A stretch of DNA of 64,000 bases from Pythium myriotylum. Lineage: Eukaryota > Oomycota > Peronosporomycetes > Pythiales > Pythiaceae. A program made the position numbers and the translations under genes. Under the pieces are notes generated by a model that was not told where the DNA came from, ran no database searches, and worked only from the letters and a program-made list of their open reading frames with translations. Position 1 is the stretch's first letter; each line of letters starts with the position of its first letter. The DNA lies in the NCBI GenBank assembly GCA_023091665.1, contig JALJCQ010000001.1, forward strand, positions 1,736,001 to 1,800,000. Direction: 5' to 3'. Positions 43,867 to 53,600 of the stretch are shown piece after piece.

Positions 43867-45356
43867 CAGTCTGCACAAAAGTATAAACGCACTCTGATTT
43901 CACCAATAACTCCTAACAGAGCGACGCCCAGCGTCGAGAACAACAGCACCAGGATCGCACGGTGACGACGCGTGGACTGTTCACTTGATCTTCGTTCAAG
44001 AAGTGACAGAAAACGAGAAACTGCCAGAACTCAGGATAGTGACTGGGCAGAAAGTATAATCGCACTTTGGTCAAATTTGTAAATTTGTAAATTAGTTGTC
44101 GGATATGGTAATAAATACTTTGACAAGCAAGCCCATGTCAAACCACACTTGAATCCGCCGTCGGCACTACAATCGGTGCCGTGCACTATGGGTCGTGCCC
44201 CGGAGCTCACCGAGGAGAAGCGCATCAAAATTTGGACACTCGCTGGAGAGAAGAAGGCCAAACGCGCGATTGCACGCGAAGTGGGGTACTCTGACTACGC
44301 TGTTCACTGCTGCCTTGCTCATCCAGTGCGCAAAAAACGCACCGGGATGTCCAAAAAGGTGACCGCCAAGGATGAACGTCGAGCCTTCCATCTTGTCGTG
44401 CACGAAGGATACTCTGCAAGACAAGTTGCAAATGCTCTCCCCTGCAAGCCATCAAGTTCTACAGTCCTCAACATGCTTAAACGCAACTCCTTCGCCAAGT
44501 TTTCGAAGAGACAACCGACGCCGGCTCTCATGCGCAACCCTAAGGTGGCTCGGTGTGCCTTTGCGGACAAGTACGGCGACGACCGCAAGTTGGCGACGAA
44601 TGCTGTTCACCGATGAGAAGAAGTTCAATTTGGACGGCCTCGACGGGTTCCGTTACTACTGGCGGGACCTCCTCCGGGCCGATCCGCAATTCTTCTCTCG
44701 ACGGGTAGGTGGTGGAGGGAGTGCGATGATTTGGGCTGGTGTGAACTACTACGGCAAAACGGAGCTCGTCTTCCTGACGGGCCGACAAAATGCTATAGCC
44801 TACACTAACACTCTTTCGACAGCCATACTCCCCTACCTCCAGAACCTCCGCCAACGAAAGCCTTATTTTCAACATGACAACGCCTCAATTCATGCCGCTA
44901 GGGTCACCAGCGACTTCTTGCAGCAGAGCGGCGTGCGCACACTGCCATGGCCAGCAAAGAGTTCTGACCTCAACATCATTGAGAACGTGTGGGGGCTCTT
45001 GGCGCGTCAAATGTATGCAAATGGGCGGCAGTTCGAGACGGCAAACGAGTTGGTGGCGACTACCAAGTCAAAGTGGGCCAAGATCGACACTGTATACATC
45101 CGCAAGCTCGTAAAAGCATGCCGAAGCGTCTGCGTTGTGTGTCGTGTGCCAACGGTGGCCCCATGCCATATTAGACAGGGTAGATGTCCTCACACATTTG
45201 TGCGATGATACTTTTTGTCCGCCACCCAAACCCAAAAGTTCATGGAGTCGCCTTTCTAAAAACACGTCTAAAAAACTTTTCAGATCGTCAGAACTCGTCC
45301 TACTTGCCTGGCAACCACGGATCTGGTAGGTGCGTTTATATTTATTGGGCGGACTG
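43867..45356 (+). mobile_element. Tc1-family transposon with IR/DR-type ends, 1,490 bp
   Basis: The element begins CAGTCTGCACAAAAGTATAA and ends, in reverse complement, CAGTCCGCCCAATAAATATA. Both ends continue AACGCAC and are flanked by TA (43865-43866 and 45357-45358). A second, inner copy of the motif lies near each end: GCAGAAAGTATAATCGCAC at about 44044 and its inverted counterpart at 45204-45222. This two-site arrangement per end is that of IR/DR Tc1 elements, where the motifs are transposase-binding sites. Confidence 0.85.
44188..45174 (+). pseudogene. Tc1 transposase (DD34E), two frameshifts
   Basis: ATG 44188 opens a paired helix-turn-helix N-terminus (LTEEKRIKIWTLAGEKKAKR, later KPSSSTVLNMLKR). 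A 1-nt shift near 44590 moves to the catalytic frame: RMLFTDEKKFNLDG (Asp 1), YFQHDNASIHAA (Asp 2) and SSDLNIIENVWG (Glu), with 34 residues between the last two. A second 1-nt shift in the AAAA run near 45111 leads to the natural C-terminus at 45174. All key residues are present, so two small indels separate it from an intact frame. Such shifts at homopolymers could also be assembly errors. Confidence 0.85.
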
Positions 45357-45358
45357 TA

Positions 45359-45604
45359 GTCTCACACGCATCCAAAGTTATTAGAAATGCACTTGCTCAC
45401 GAACGTCGGTGATGGCCTCGCACGATGGCTACTTCAGGTTGCGGTCGAAAAATTTCAGTCGCTCGCGTTAGGCTCGCCGGTCAACGATCGTGACGCCCCC
45501 TAATGTAGAGTAAGAAGGCGCCATGTCGGCGCTGAAGGGTAGCTTTGCGACTTTGGTGCCATGACCATAAGTGAGGCATCGAAACGCTTAGCTTTTTTTT
45601 TTTT
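45359..45604. other. Short gap right of the Tc1 element
   Basis: No gene or repeat recognised. A T13 tract lies at about 45592-45604. Confidence 0.4.
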
Positions 45605-46051
45605 TCACTTCCAGATGATAGAGTTTTTGCCCGTTCCTGGTCTGGAGAAAACACCTCTCCCTGTTGGCAGGATAACCCTAATGTTTGTGACCTGTTTCAC
45701 TTGGTATAGAATGTGTTCAGGAACCTGTGACTTGTGCATTCTTCCTCCCATGGAGACTGATGCAAGTCCTGTTAGAAATGGCGCCGCACGCGATCTCCTC
45801 GACAAATTTTGTGTTGTTTTTGTGTAGAACTTCGAGATGAGATCGTTGAAACATTGAGTAAACAGTACGTCCTCTTTTCCTAATGCCATTTTTGAGATAT
45901 CCGTGGCAGTCACGGAGTCAACTTCGGTGAGAACCTGTATCACGCTTTGCGCGCGATGGTGCCTCATGTGCTGTGTAATGATGTCCGAATGGGGGGAGGC
46001 TGTGAGGGGATCGTCTGTTATGATGTATTCAGCACATGCGACGTGTGACAC
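45605..46051 (-). CDS. Unidentified ORF
   Basis: Open for 148 codons on the minus strand, and coding-like sequence continues upstream to about 46170 (ECWGPLTQKPTALMAH). The upstream Cys/His spacing is faintly like a BED-type finger of hAT transposases, but no catalytic motif follows, so I do not name it. Confidence 0.2.
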   Translation of the reverse strand: MSHVACAEYIITDDPLTASPHSDIITQHMRHHRAQSVIQVLTEVDSVTATDISKMALGKEDVLFTQCFNDLISKFYTKTTQNLSRRSRAAPFLTGLASVSMGGRMHKSQVPEHILYQVKQVTNIRVILPTGRGVFSRPGTGKNSIIWK

Positions 46052-46845
46052 AGTTCAACTACTCTTGCTAGACTGTGGTGAATCGTACGCAGGCCATTCG
46101 CCACAGTGCGCCATCAGAGCTGTTGGCTTCTGCGTGAGCGGCCCCCAGCACTCATACATCACACTCTGACGATGTCTTCAGTGTTATCGAACATCCAGAG
46201 TGCGTTTGCTTCTGTCAGACGTTTAATATAATCTATTTTTGGGTCACCGGGGGCCAGTGTCCCACTTGGGTCCCACTTCCCTTGTGGAAATACTACCATA
46301 GCAACTTTTCTTGAACTTTATATAGATCATCGCAAATTTAGAGAAAGTAGACTCTGGACATCGGTAAGCCTCACCCCGACAGGCGACCTGCGGCGCGGAC
46401 CTAGGGTTGCTACGGGGCGCTTCGCAATACCACCTTTCGGGAAGCCCCCCCCCCCCACCGCCGAGGTTGTACTGCCACACGATACACATCTTTCACACTA
46501 GGGTAATACATTTGTTTTTTCAAACAAAATGTAATATTTCCTAAATTAGTACAGCATCCACCCGGGACACAAGTGAGACCTTGGCCCGTGGGAGCCCAAA
46601 ATAGAGTATACTAAGTACCACCAACGCCGGTTGCTGGTTGTGGGCTCGCCGAAAACAATGTGGTCCACATTGGTTCGGCCCACCCCATCATACACAAACC
46701 GTTCTTTTCCTCCCTTCGTTGGCGATGCCGTGGTTGATGCCGACACCATTGCACCTCGTCCCATACGCTCTCGTTACAGCTTGGTTTGTAGATTCACCAT
46801 GCCACGTTACTTGCGAACCAGACGAGTTCACAGGCGAACTTTGCT
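46052..46845. other. Gap without recognisable gene
   Basis: Contains a C12 tract near 46445 and an imperfect AT-rich inverted repeat near 46508-46535. No gene call. Confidence 0.4.
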
Positions 46846-47070
46846 TTGCGGTATCTTGTCGATGATAAACTTGCCTTCATCGACGAGCGGCATGGTTCGG
46901 GTGACAAGATCTCGCAGCGCAGGTTCTATTTGGCCAACGATCTTCACCCATCAACGTTCGATAGGTGTCTCAGAGAAAGGACCGCTTTCGATAGACAGCT
47001 ACCAATAAGGAGAACACCCACCGGACCACGCGGCATTCTCATGACGCACGCCGACGACGAGTCTAAGTGA
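46846..47070 (+). CDS. Unidentified exon-like ORF
   Basis: Open frame with protein-like composition (FIDERHGSGDKISQRRFYLA) ending at TGA 47070. There is no ATG. TTCACAG just upstream, at about 46832, could be a 3' splice site. It may belong to the SET gene that follows, but this is not demonstrable. Confidence 0.25.
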   Translation: MRYLVDDKLAFIDERHGSGDKISQRRFYLANDLHPSTFDRCLRERTAFDRQLPIRRTPTGPRGILMTHADDESK

Positions 47071-47319
47071 AAGATGTTATGAATTGTAACACCCTGATTT
47101 TGGTCGTTGACCTTCTTGCTTTCTCGAAGAAGCACTCATTATTGGCTGTCATCACGAGTTACATTGTCCGCTATATGTTTTGCAGGCGCATTCTGTGTGG
47201 GTGCGCGCTTAGGCGCCCCCAATCGCTAGACCGCAAATTGTTGAAGTTCAGGACCAACAAGTCGCTGATATGAACAGGGCAGATGAGCAGCGTTTAGTTG
47301 GGCACCATACGATCGAGTA

Positions 47320-47894
47320 CACTGAGATGATTTTATTGAGGTGCCCTGTGCTAAGATTCAGAGTATTGACAAGTGTGACTATTCAAGTGGATGCATTAGA
47401 ACGCATTGTATCAACGAAATTTGCTACATTGAATGTGATTCGACGAATTGTCCAGCGCCCGGCATTGCCGGAAACGTTGGTTGAATTGTTCTCTTGTGTA
47501 TTCCCTCGATGTTTTTGAAACCTTGAGCATGGGATTTGGGCTTCGCACGTTGCCCGGCATCGCCAAAGACATTGTGGTGATCGATTATTGTGGAGAGTAC
47601 ATGGAGGACGTCATATACGCAGAACGTGAGGCTGTGGAGTCACATGACTGGGCGTATTACATGGAGTGTGGTGATGGCTACGGTATTGATGCGCGCCGGA
47701 AAGGGAACTAAGCCCGTTTTATAGACCACTCATACAGCCCAAATCTTCACGCAGTGAAGCGGTTGGTTGGAAACGTTACGAGGATGTTTCTCGCATCAGC
47801 TCGAGCCATTTCACCGGGCGAGGGGCTTACATTCGCCAATGGTGCAATCCGATTTACGTGCAAGTGTCGTCGATGCTTCTCCCAACTAACATAA
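47320..47894 (+). pseudogene. AWS-SET lysine methyltransferase-like, decayed
   Basis: A Cys-rich AWS/pre-SET-like trace (INEICYIECDSTNCPAPG) at about 47408-47465 is followed, in another frame, by SMGFGLRTLPGI, VVIDYCGEYMED and WAYYMECGDGYGIDARRKGN. A TAA stop (47709-47711) precedes ARFIDHSYSPN and GEGLTFANGA, then the post-SET-like CKCRRC. These are the SET motifs in order. However, the conserved NHSC Cys is Tyr here, a stop splits the domain, and the frame changes at least once before it. It was probably a histone lysine methyltransferase and is now a pseudogene. Confidence 0.7.
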
Positions 47895-48059
47895 CACAAG
47901 AAATCGAGTGTTTCCATCTCGCGTTAATGTGATTATATTGTCCACTTACGTTACTGTGGTTGTTCTCCTAACTTGTCCTACACGAATTCCTGCTTCACTT
48001 GCAATTATGGAGTCGCATCAAGTCACGTGGATCCATCTACCCGTGTTGAAAGCATCTCG

Positions 48060-48622
48060 TCGTTTTTCGTATACTTCAGAACGGACGAGACTTGTCAGCT
48101 GATACATCGAGATGTTTCCGTGTGTGCGGTCGGGGCGTTAGCGCTCTACGTTTTCTGGCGATTCGATATCCGTGGGGAAGCCTTTCCAGACTTGCGTGAC
48201 CGGAAAGGCTGGTATGATAACCACGTCATTGTCGGAAAAGACCCAACGAGAAAGTCTCATATTCTACACAAGCCACCGGTTTGAAGAAAACAATGGCGGC
48301 GTGCGGTGTTGTCAGCAAGAAGCCATATCACTCTATACCCGCATTTGCCACTTACCATCTTTTAACAGGTTTTTCCAGCCCGCGAGTACCAGTAAATACC
48401 ACTTAGTACCACTGATCTCACGTGCTTTGCATGAATCTTAGGTCACGCACATTCGACGCACAAGTTCGTGCGTTATCGCTGAAGCTAACGGAGCATCAGA
48501 CGCTAGCACTCGCCGGGTGGGCGGTGGAACAACGAGGAAATGAAGAACTGCCATCTTACGACACTGCCAAAGGAAGTCGTGCGGGCTCTGGTAGGGTTCA
48601 ATGTAGCTGGAGGACATTTTTC
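48060..48622 (+). pseudogene. Ndc10/tyrosine-recombinase-like protein, upstream part
   Basis: Coding traces HRDVSVCAVGALALYVFWRF and RKGWYDNHVIVGKD (48100-48250) are followed, after a non-coding stretch that may be an intron or insertion (about 48335-48441), by VTHIRRTSSCVIAEANGASD and LPKEVVRALVGFNVAGGHFS. This is the pattern of the Ndc10/GCR1-type tyrosine-recombinase-like fold (TH-x-x-R box, then a Tyr-x-Leu-Thr-x-Leu-Pro box). The Tyr position reads His here (CHLTTLP). The N-terminal half is missing. A MULE element interrupts the gene at 48622, and the rest resumes at 57170. Confidence 0.6.
48613..48622 (+). repeat. MULE target-site duplication, left
   Basis: GACATTTTTC, repeated exactly at 57170-57179. 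Ten bases fits the 8-11 bp duplications of MULEs. Confidence 0.85.
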
Positions 48623-48780
48623 GGTAAGGTTTTTTTTTAAAATCAGATTCAGACCGGGTCGGGGTCTTGATCCTAGACCCGGTCAGTAATCGGGTCAGAA
48701 AACTCCAGGAGAAGATCAGAATATATTTGGAATATATTTCAAAATTACACCCGGACTCTGACTAGTTGTCACTTTCCAAA

Positions 48781-49519
48781 ATGTCGTGGATCTGTCACCT
48801 GTGCCATGCGACATTTACCCGGTCCTCTTCACTCTCCCATCACCTCAGATCTCAGGTTCAATGTCGACGGAACCTTGAGATCCAAAATGAGGGGAGAGGC
48901 CAGAGGATGAGAAGAGTAAGACGAGCGCGTAATCAACGTCATCGTCGCAACCGTCGAGAGAGTGAAGGTCGTGTCGGACAGAATGAGAGTCAAGATACCG
49001 TTGCACCGCAAGACCCCAACGAGGTACCACAGTCTCATTCCTCTCCGTCCCCCTTCAACATTTTGAATCCAGTTCAAACACACGATTCACCTAACCCTAC
49101 GAACGACGATGGGTTCGAGCCAGAAGAAGATCGAGGTGAAGAGGCGTCCGATTCAGAGTCAGACGTGGTCGAAGTTCCAGATCCTCGCCCGGAATGCGCA
49201 ATCTGTACAGAGCCTGTCCGCGATTACAATGTGGCGATCGTTGACTGCCGCCACATTTTCCACCAATCATGCATGGTGGGGTATCTGTTTAAAACCAAAA
49301 CTACTGTAACGTTGGGGATACCGTATGCCCCTTGTGTCGTCGTCGTATGTTTACAGGGAAAGATGCGCATTCTGCAACAATACGATTGAAGATGAGCCAG
49401 CGCGGGGTCAGCGGTGTGACCATTTGTACCACCGGGGGTGTTTCCATCAGTACATCGACGGTCTCCTAAGCCGTGACATACCGTTGGAGTGCACGAAGTG
49501 CGGCTACAAGCTCTTCTAG
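48781..49519 (+). pseudogene. C2HC zinc finger plus two RING-type fingers, MULE cargo
   Basis: ATG 48781 begins WICHLCHATFTRSSSLSHHL, a C-x2-C...H...C finger. A long Arg-rich basic segment (about 48895-48965) and an acidic segment (EPEEDRGEEASDSESD) follow, then RING 1: CAICTEP, DCRHIFHQSC and, after a frame change near 49310, CPLCRRR. After another frame change comes RING-like finger 2 (CAFCNN, RCDHLYHRGC, CTKCGYK), ending at TAG 49519. The two shifts suggest decay or sequence error. RING fingers usually recruit E2 ubiquitin-conjugating enzymes; that role is inferred. The same architecture recurs at 62227-62927. Confidence 0.65.
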
Positions 49520-50249
49520 CTAATAACCTTTACGAATAAATTCCATCTCATCGGAATCTTTGTACATACTTCAGCAGCTAATGCCCCCTTACATAATTAA
49601 TGAAATCTCGCCATTCCTATTCGCTGGCTGCAGTGAGTCCGCGCTCCATCTTCAGCACTCTGGTCACGATCGTAGGCTTTAAACCTTGTGCTTCCACGCT
49701 CACTCTCAAACAAGAACTGCCACCTTCTCTGCCAAGCTCCACCATGCTCTCGCCCAGCCGCCTATCTGCCATTTCTACTTCTACTCCAGGAAGACTTCGA
49801 TTGCGTCAGTATGAAACGACGCTGAACTACGGCGGCTTCGCATACACGCGGGCGAACCAACGCCCAACCCGCGACAGCTACCGGTGCAATGTGTACCGCA
49901 GAACTGGCTGTCGCGCCCGCTTGAGCATCGCGAAGGGTGCGAATCGGTCTCGTCCCGATGGGGTGACTACGATAGGAGTGCATACTTGCGTTCGTCATGC
50001 GCGCATCAATGTCTCCCTCCAGCCGCCATCGCTCGTGCGACGTAACGTTCAGCATCCTGGCGGATATGACGTTAGCGATGAAGAACCGGATTTCGGCTAC
50101 GACTACCAAGGATCAGACGAAGCTGCTTCAGACGAGGCTGAGAGCGACGTCCTCGCTAGATCCCAGCCGTCAGACGGATCGAACTTGCCAGTATCATCTC
50201 AAAGTCAACCAAGCCAAGGCAAGTTATCGACGCCAAGGCTATGATGGAA

Positions 50250-50254
50250 GAAGA
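50250..50254 (+). repeat. copia target-site duplication, left
   Basis: GAAGA, identical to 55576-55580 right of the 3' LTR. Confidence 0.9.
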
Positions 50255-50360
50255 TGTCGCAGATCAACACTCTTGTGATGATGGTTCGGTGCAACTAGGC
50301 CCATCCCCCGCAAGCAGCCAACTCTAGTTGGCCCGGTGCACGCGTCCGGCTCCTTTCAGT

Positions 50361-50384
50361 CTCCACGTGCTCGAGCACGTGGAG
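50361..50384. promoter_or_regulatory. 24-bp palindrome with two G-boxes in the LTR
   Basis: A perfect palindrome containing CACGTG twice around a central CTCGAG. CACGTG is a common bHLH/bZIP site, so this may be the U3 enhancer (inference). The 3' LTR copy is at 55288-55311. Confidence 0.5.
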
Positions 50385-50547
50385 CTCGTGCTCCATCAAC
50401 CAATCAGGATCCGACGTAAGGATGCCGCGCGTGCCCACCCTTGTCGTAGTCAAGTCGCCGTGGCTGGGTTGGCCCAGGCCACGCGCCGGCACCATGGGTG
50501 AGCGCCATGGTGGCCGTGTGTATCGTGGGCACGAAGTGCTCACTCTG

Positions 50548-50553
50548 TATAAA
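50548..50553 (+). promoter_or_regulatory. TATA box of the copia 5' LTR
   Basis: TATAAA about 100 bp before the LTR end. Confidence 0.55.
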
Positions 50554-50648
50554 CAGACTAGATGTAGTTGCAACTGCGAATTAGTTCTGTAGGTGTCTGT
50601 ATTTTCAGTTGCATTAATCTCACTTCCAATCTTGCTCTAAGCTCAACA

Positions 50649-50660
50649 GGTTATGAGCCC
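50649..50660 (+). promoter_or_regulatory. Primer-binding site, half-tRNA (iMet) type
   Basis: GGTTATGAGCCC directly abuts the LTR. Its complement GGGCTCATAACC equals the anticodon-loop region of eukaryotic initiator tRNA-Met (CAU anticodon). This is the internal priming used by Drosophila copia rather than 3'-end priming. The gag ATG (50653) lies within it. Confidence 0.7.
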
Positions 50661-53600
50661 AAGCCACGGACCAAACGACATCCTGCGGGACGACTACTAC
50701 TTCTTCTGGGAATGGAACGCCAGGATGGCTCTCGCCCGCAAGGACCTGCTCGATCATGTGGTCATCAAGTCGGATGATGAAGGGGTGAACCGTGCGTCAC
50801 CCGAGTGGAAGGCCGCCGACTTGGAAGCGCTCGCCGTCGTGTCGCGATTGCTGAGCCCGCACTATCAAACGATGGTGCGCAACGCTACGTCTGCCCGTGA
50901 TGCATGGGAGACGCTTGAAGCTTTCTTCGTTCGACGTAACTTGCATAACCGTGTCCAGTTGCGCCGCCAGCTCCACGACTTCAAGATGACCAGTGGCGAC
51001 AATCTTCTTGATCACCTTATGAAGTTCGATAACCTCTGCATGAACATGGAAGCGGTGGGTGACAGCCTGGGTGATGAAGAAAAACGGTCATTTTGCTGGG
51101 TGGTCTCTCAAGTGAGTACGACGCTATGGTCAAGATCATCGAAAATTGTAAGGAGGTCACTCTGTTGGAGGTCAAAGAAATGCTGCGACGCGAGTATGAG
51201 GAGCATCAGAAGCGTGAAGTGGCCGAAGTAGCTCTGAAGGTCGACCGGAGCCGTCATGGCCAACGCGGGCGCCGTGGCGGACGTGGAGGTGATCGCGCTG
51301 CGCATGGTGCACCACGCTGCGCCAACGACCATGCTGGACAGTCGCCGTTCAATGGGAAGTGTTTCAAATGCCAGCGCCGAGGCCACAAGCAAGCCGATTG
51401 TCGTTCCGGGACTCGCGGTGGCAACAACGTGCAGCATCGCAACGAATTTGTCGTTGCTGCGAGCGATGCTGTCTCCTCTTCGTGGGTGCTGGATAGTGGA
51501 GCGAGCAGCCACATGACGTTCGAGTTTGAGGATTTTGTCAACTATCGTAACTTGTCATCGCCGATCACTATTAGTGTTGCCGACGGAACGCTTATAGCTG
51601 CTCAAGGTGTTGGTACCGTCGAGCTCGAGCTTCCGGATTACAAGCGCGTGACAGTCACGAACGTGCTGCATGTCCCTGGTCTGGGCAGACGTCTACTGTC
51701 TATTCCCGCTTTGGCAAGTAAGGGCCTTTCGGCAGTGTTCGACGGTACTGGGTGTACGATTTTCCGTGGTCATGAGGTCATCGCTCGAGCACCCAAGCTT
51801 GGTCGTCTGTACGTACTCGTTCAAGTTACACCAGTTGTGCCGACTCACCAAGCTCAACTGTCGTTCGAAATGGAGCCTGGATTTGACGCCAATCAAATTG
51901 CTGACTACGATGCTACGGAGAGTGAACCAGTCGCTTGGGCGAATGTGAGGCCAAGGATCGACGCGGAGGTGTGGCATGCGAGGCTCGGTCACATCCCATA
52001 CGAGCGCGTCGCGGACGTGGCGCGATACTGCAGCGACGTGCCGCCCACCGTCGTGAAGGGTATGTCAGAAGGAATGGTGTGCAGTGCTTGCGCGATGGGT
52101 AAGATGACCGTCGACCGGTTCCCCAAGCAGAAGGGAGCCATCAAGACCACTAAGGTGCTCGAGCTGATCCACAGTGATCTGGTGGGTCCAATGGATACGA
52201 AGTCCCACAGTGGTGCTCGCTATATCCTTACGTTCATCGATGACTTCTCTCGATTCACCATCGCGTTCTTCCTCAAGACCAAGAATCAAGTGCTTGAACA
52301 CTTCATGCGATTCAAACAACTTGTCGAAATGCAAACGGATGCTCGCGTTAAATGCATCCGTACAGACAATGGTGGTGAATACGTGAACAAGGGCTTCAGC
52401 GCCTTTTGTCAACGGCGTGGGATTGTGCATCAGACATCAACACCATACTCGCCCCAGCAGAACGGTTTAGCTGAACGCATGAACCGCTCCATAGTCGAAA
52501 TGGCAAGATCCATGCTGTACTACAAGCAGGTCGAAAAGATGTGGTGGGCGGATGCGGTCAATACCGCAGTATACGTGTTGAACCGCATACCCAACAGTAT
52601 TCGGCCAGATGCAAGTCCATTCGAGCTGTTTTGGGGTTCACGTCCACCCTTGAGGCAACTAAAGGTCTTCGGTTCTCGTGGTTATGCATACGTCGACAAG
52701 TCGAAACGCAAGAAGCTCGACCCAAAGGCTTTTCCATGCCTGTTCCTTGGGTATGCTGATGGATCGAAAGTGTATCGCGTGTGGAACACGGATGCCAAAA
52801 AGTTGGTGATCACCCGCACCGTCGCTCTCGATGAACGAGAGCTACCTGGATTCCAAATTGTTTCACAAGTTCACCGCAATCTCTATCCCCCTGTGCACGA
52901 TGATGATCATGACGACGAGTACCGTCGCGCGCCACAAGTGACTCCTCAAGATGCGATGGACGTTGACCAAGAAGGGCCTGCCTCCGACGACGAGTCACCT
53001 GGTGAACCTATGCATGTTGACGGGTGGCCAGCTACATCGCCTCAACAAGTTCAAGACAACTCAGATAGTACGATGGTCACCAACCGTGCTGCGCCTATCC
53101 CTACCTTTGCTCCTATTATGGCTCCGTCGGTTAGACAGCTCCCACAGCCACCGGTGCCATCGACGCGCCAGCGTTACCTGCGTGATGCACCGCGAAGTCC
53201 TGCTCTGGGGGAGATTGCAGACATGGAAAGATCAGCACTGTCGCGTGTGCCAGTCAGAGATGCTATGGTCTTTCACCCTCCAACGACTCGTCGCCTCCCA
53301 GCCCCCGATGATCAGTTCGCTCTGGTTCGCACAACACCTGGTACTATGGTCGCTGACCACTCGAGAAACGACATGGTTGTTCATCCATCGACCCGTCGTC
53401 GTCCCTCTGCGCCTCTACCGCGTTTTCTCGCCAGTCCTACGACCGAGAACAGACTGGTCCCGAGTGGCACTCATGCAATCAGTGACCCACAAGTGATGAA
53501 TGCCATCGTCCCTCGTACCAATGCGCCTTCTGTGGATACCCATCTGTCTGAACCCGGCGATGCTGAAGGTCGCCAGCCAAAACGCCAACGTCTTGCGCTT

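Larger units (their letters stand above)
50255..50648 (+). repeat. copia 5' LTR
   Basis: 394 bp, TG...CA ends. Contains TATAAA at 50548-50553, placing the U3/R boundary a few tens of bases downstream, and a 24-bp perfect palindrome at 50361-50384. Confidence 0.95.

Noticed and set aside
44188..47894. SETMAR-like fusion of SET domain and mariner transposase
   Set aside because: The Tc1 element is complete within its own TA-flanked ends, lies upstream rather than downstream, and is 2 kb from the SET relic.
50295..50573. 92-codon minus-strand ORF repeated at 55222-55500
   Set aside because: It is simply the LTR read in reverse; identity reflects LTR identity.
51091..51094. Programmed frameshift between copia gag and pol
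   Set aside because: No known slippery context or pseudoknot was recognised; most copia elements have a single ORF, and other frame breaks in the same element suggest ordinary defects.
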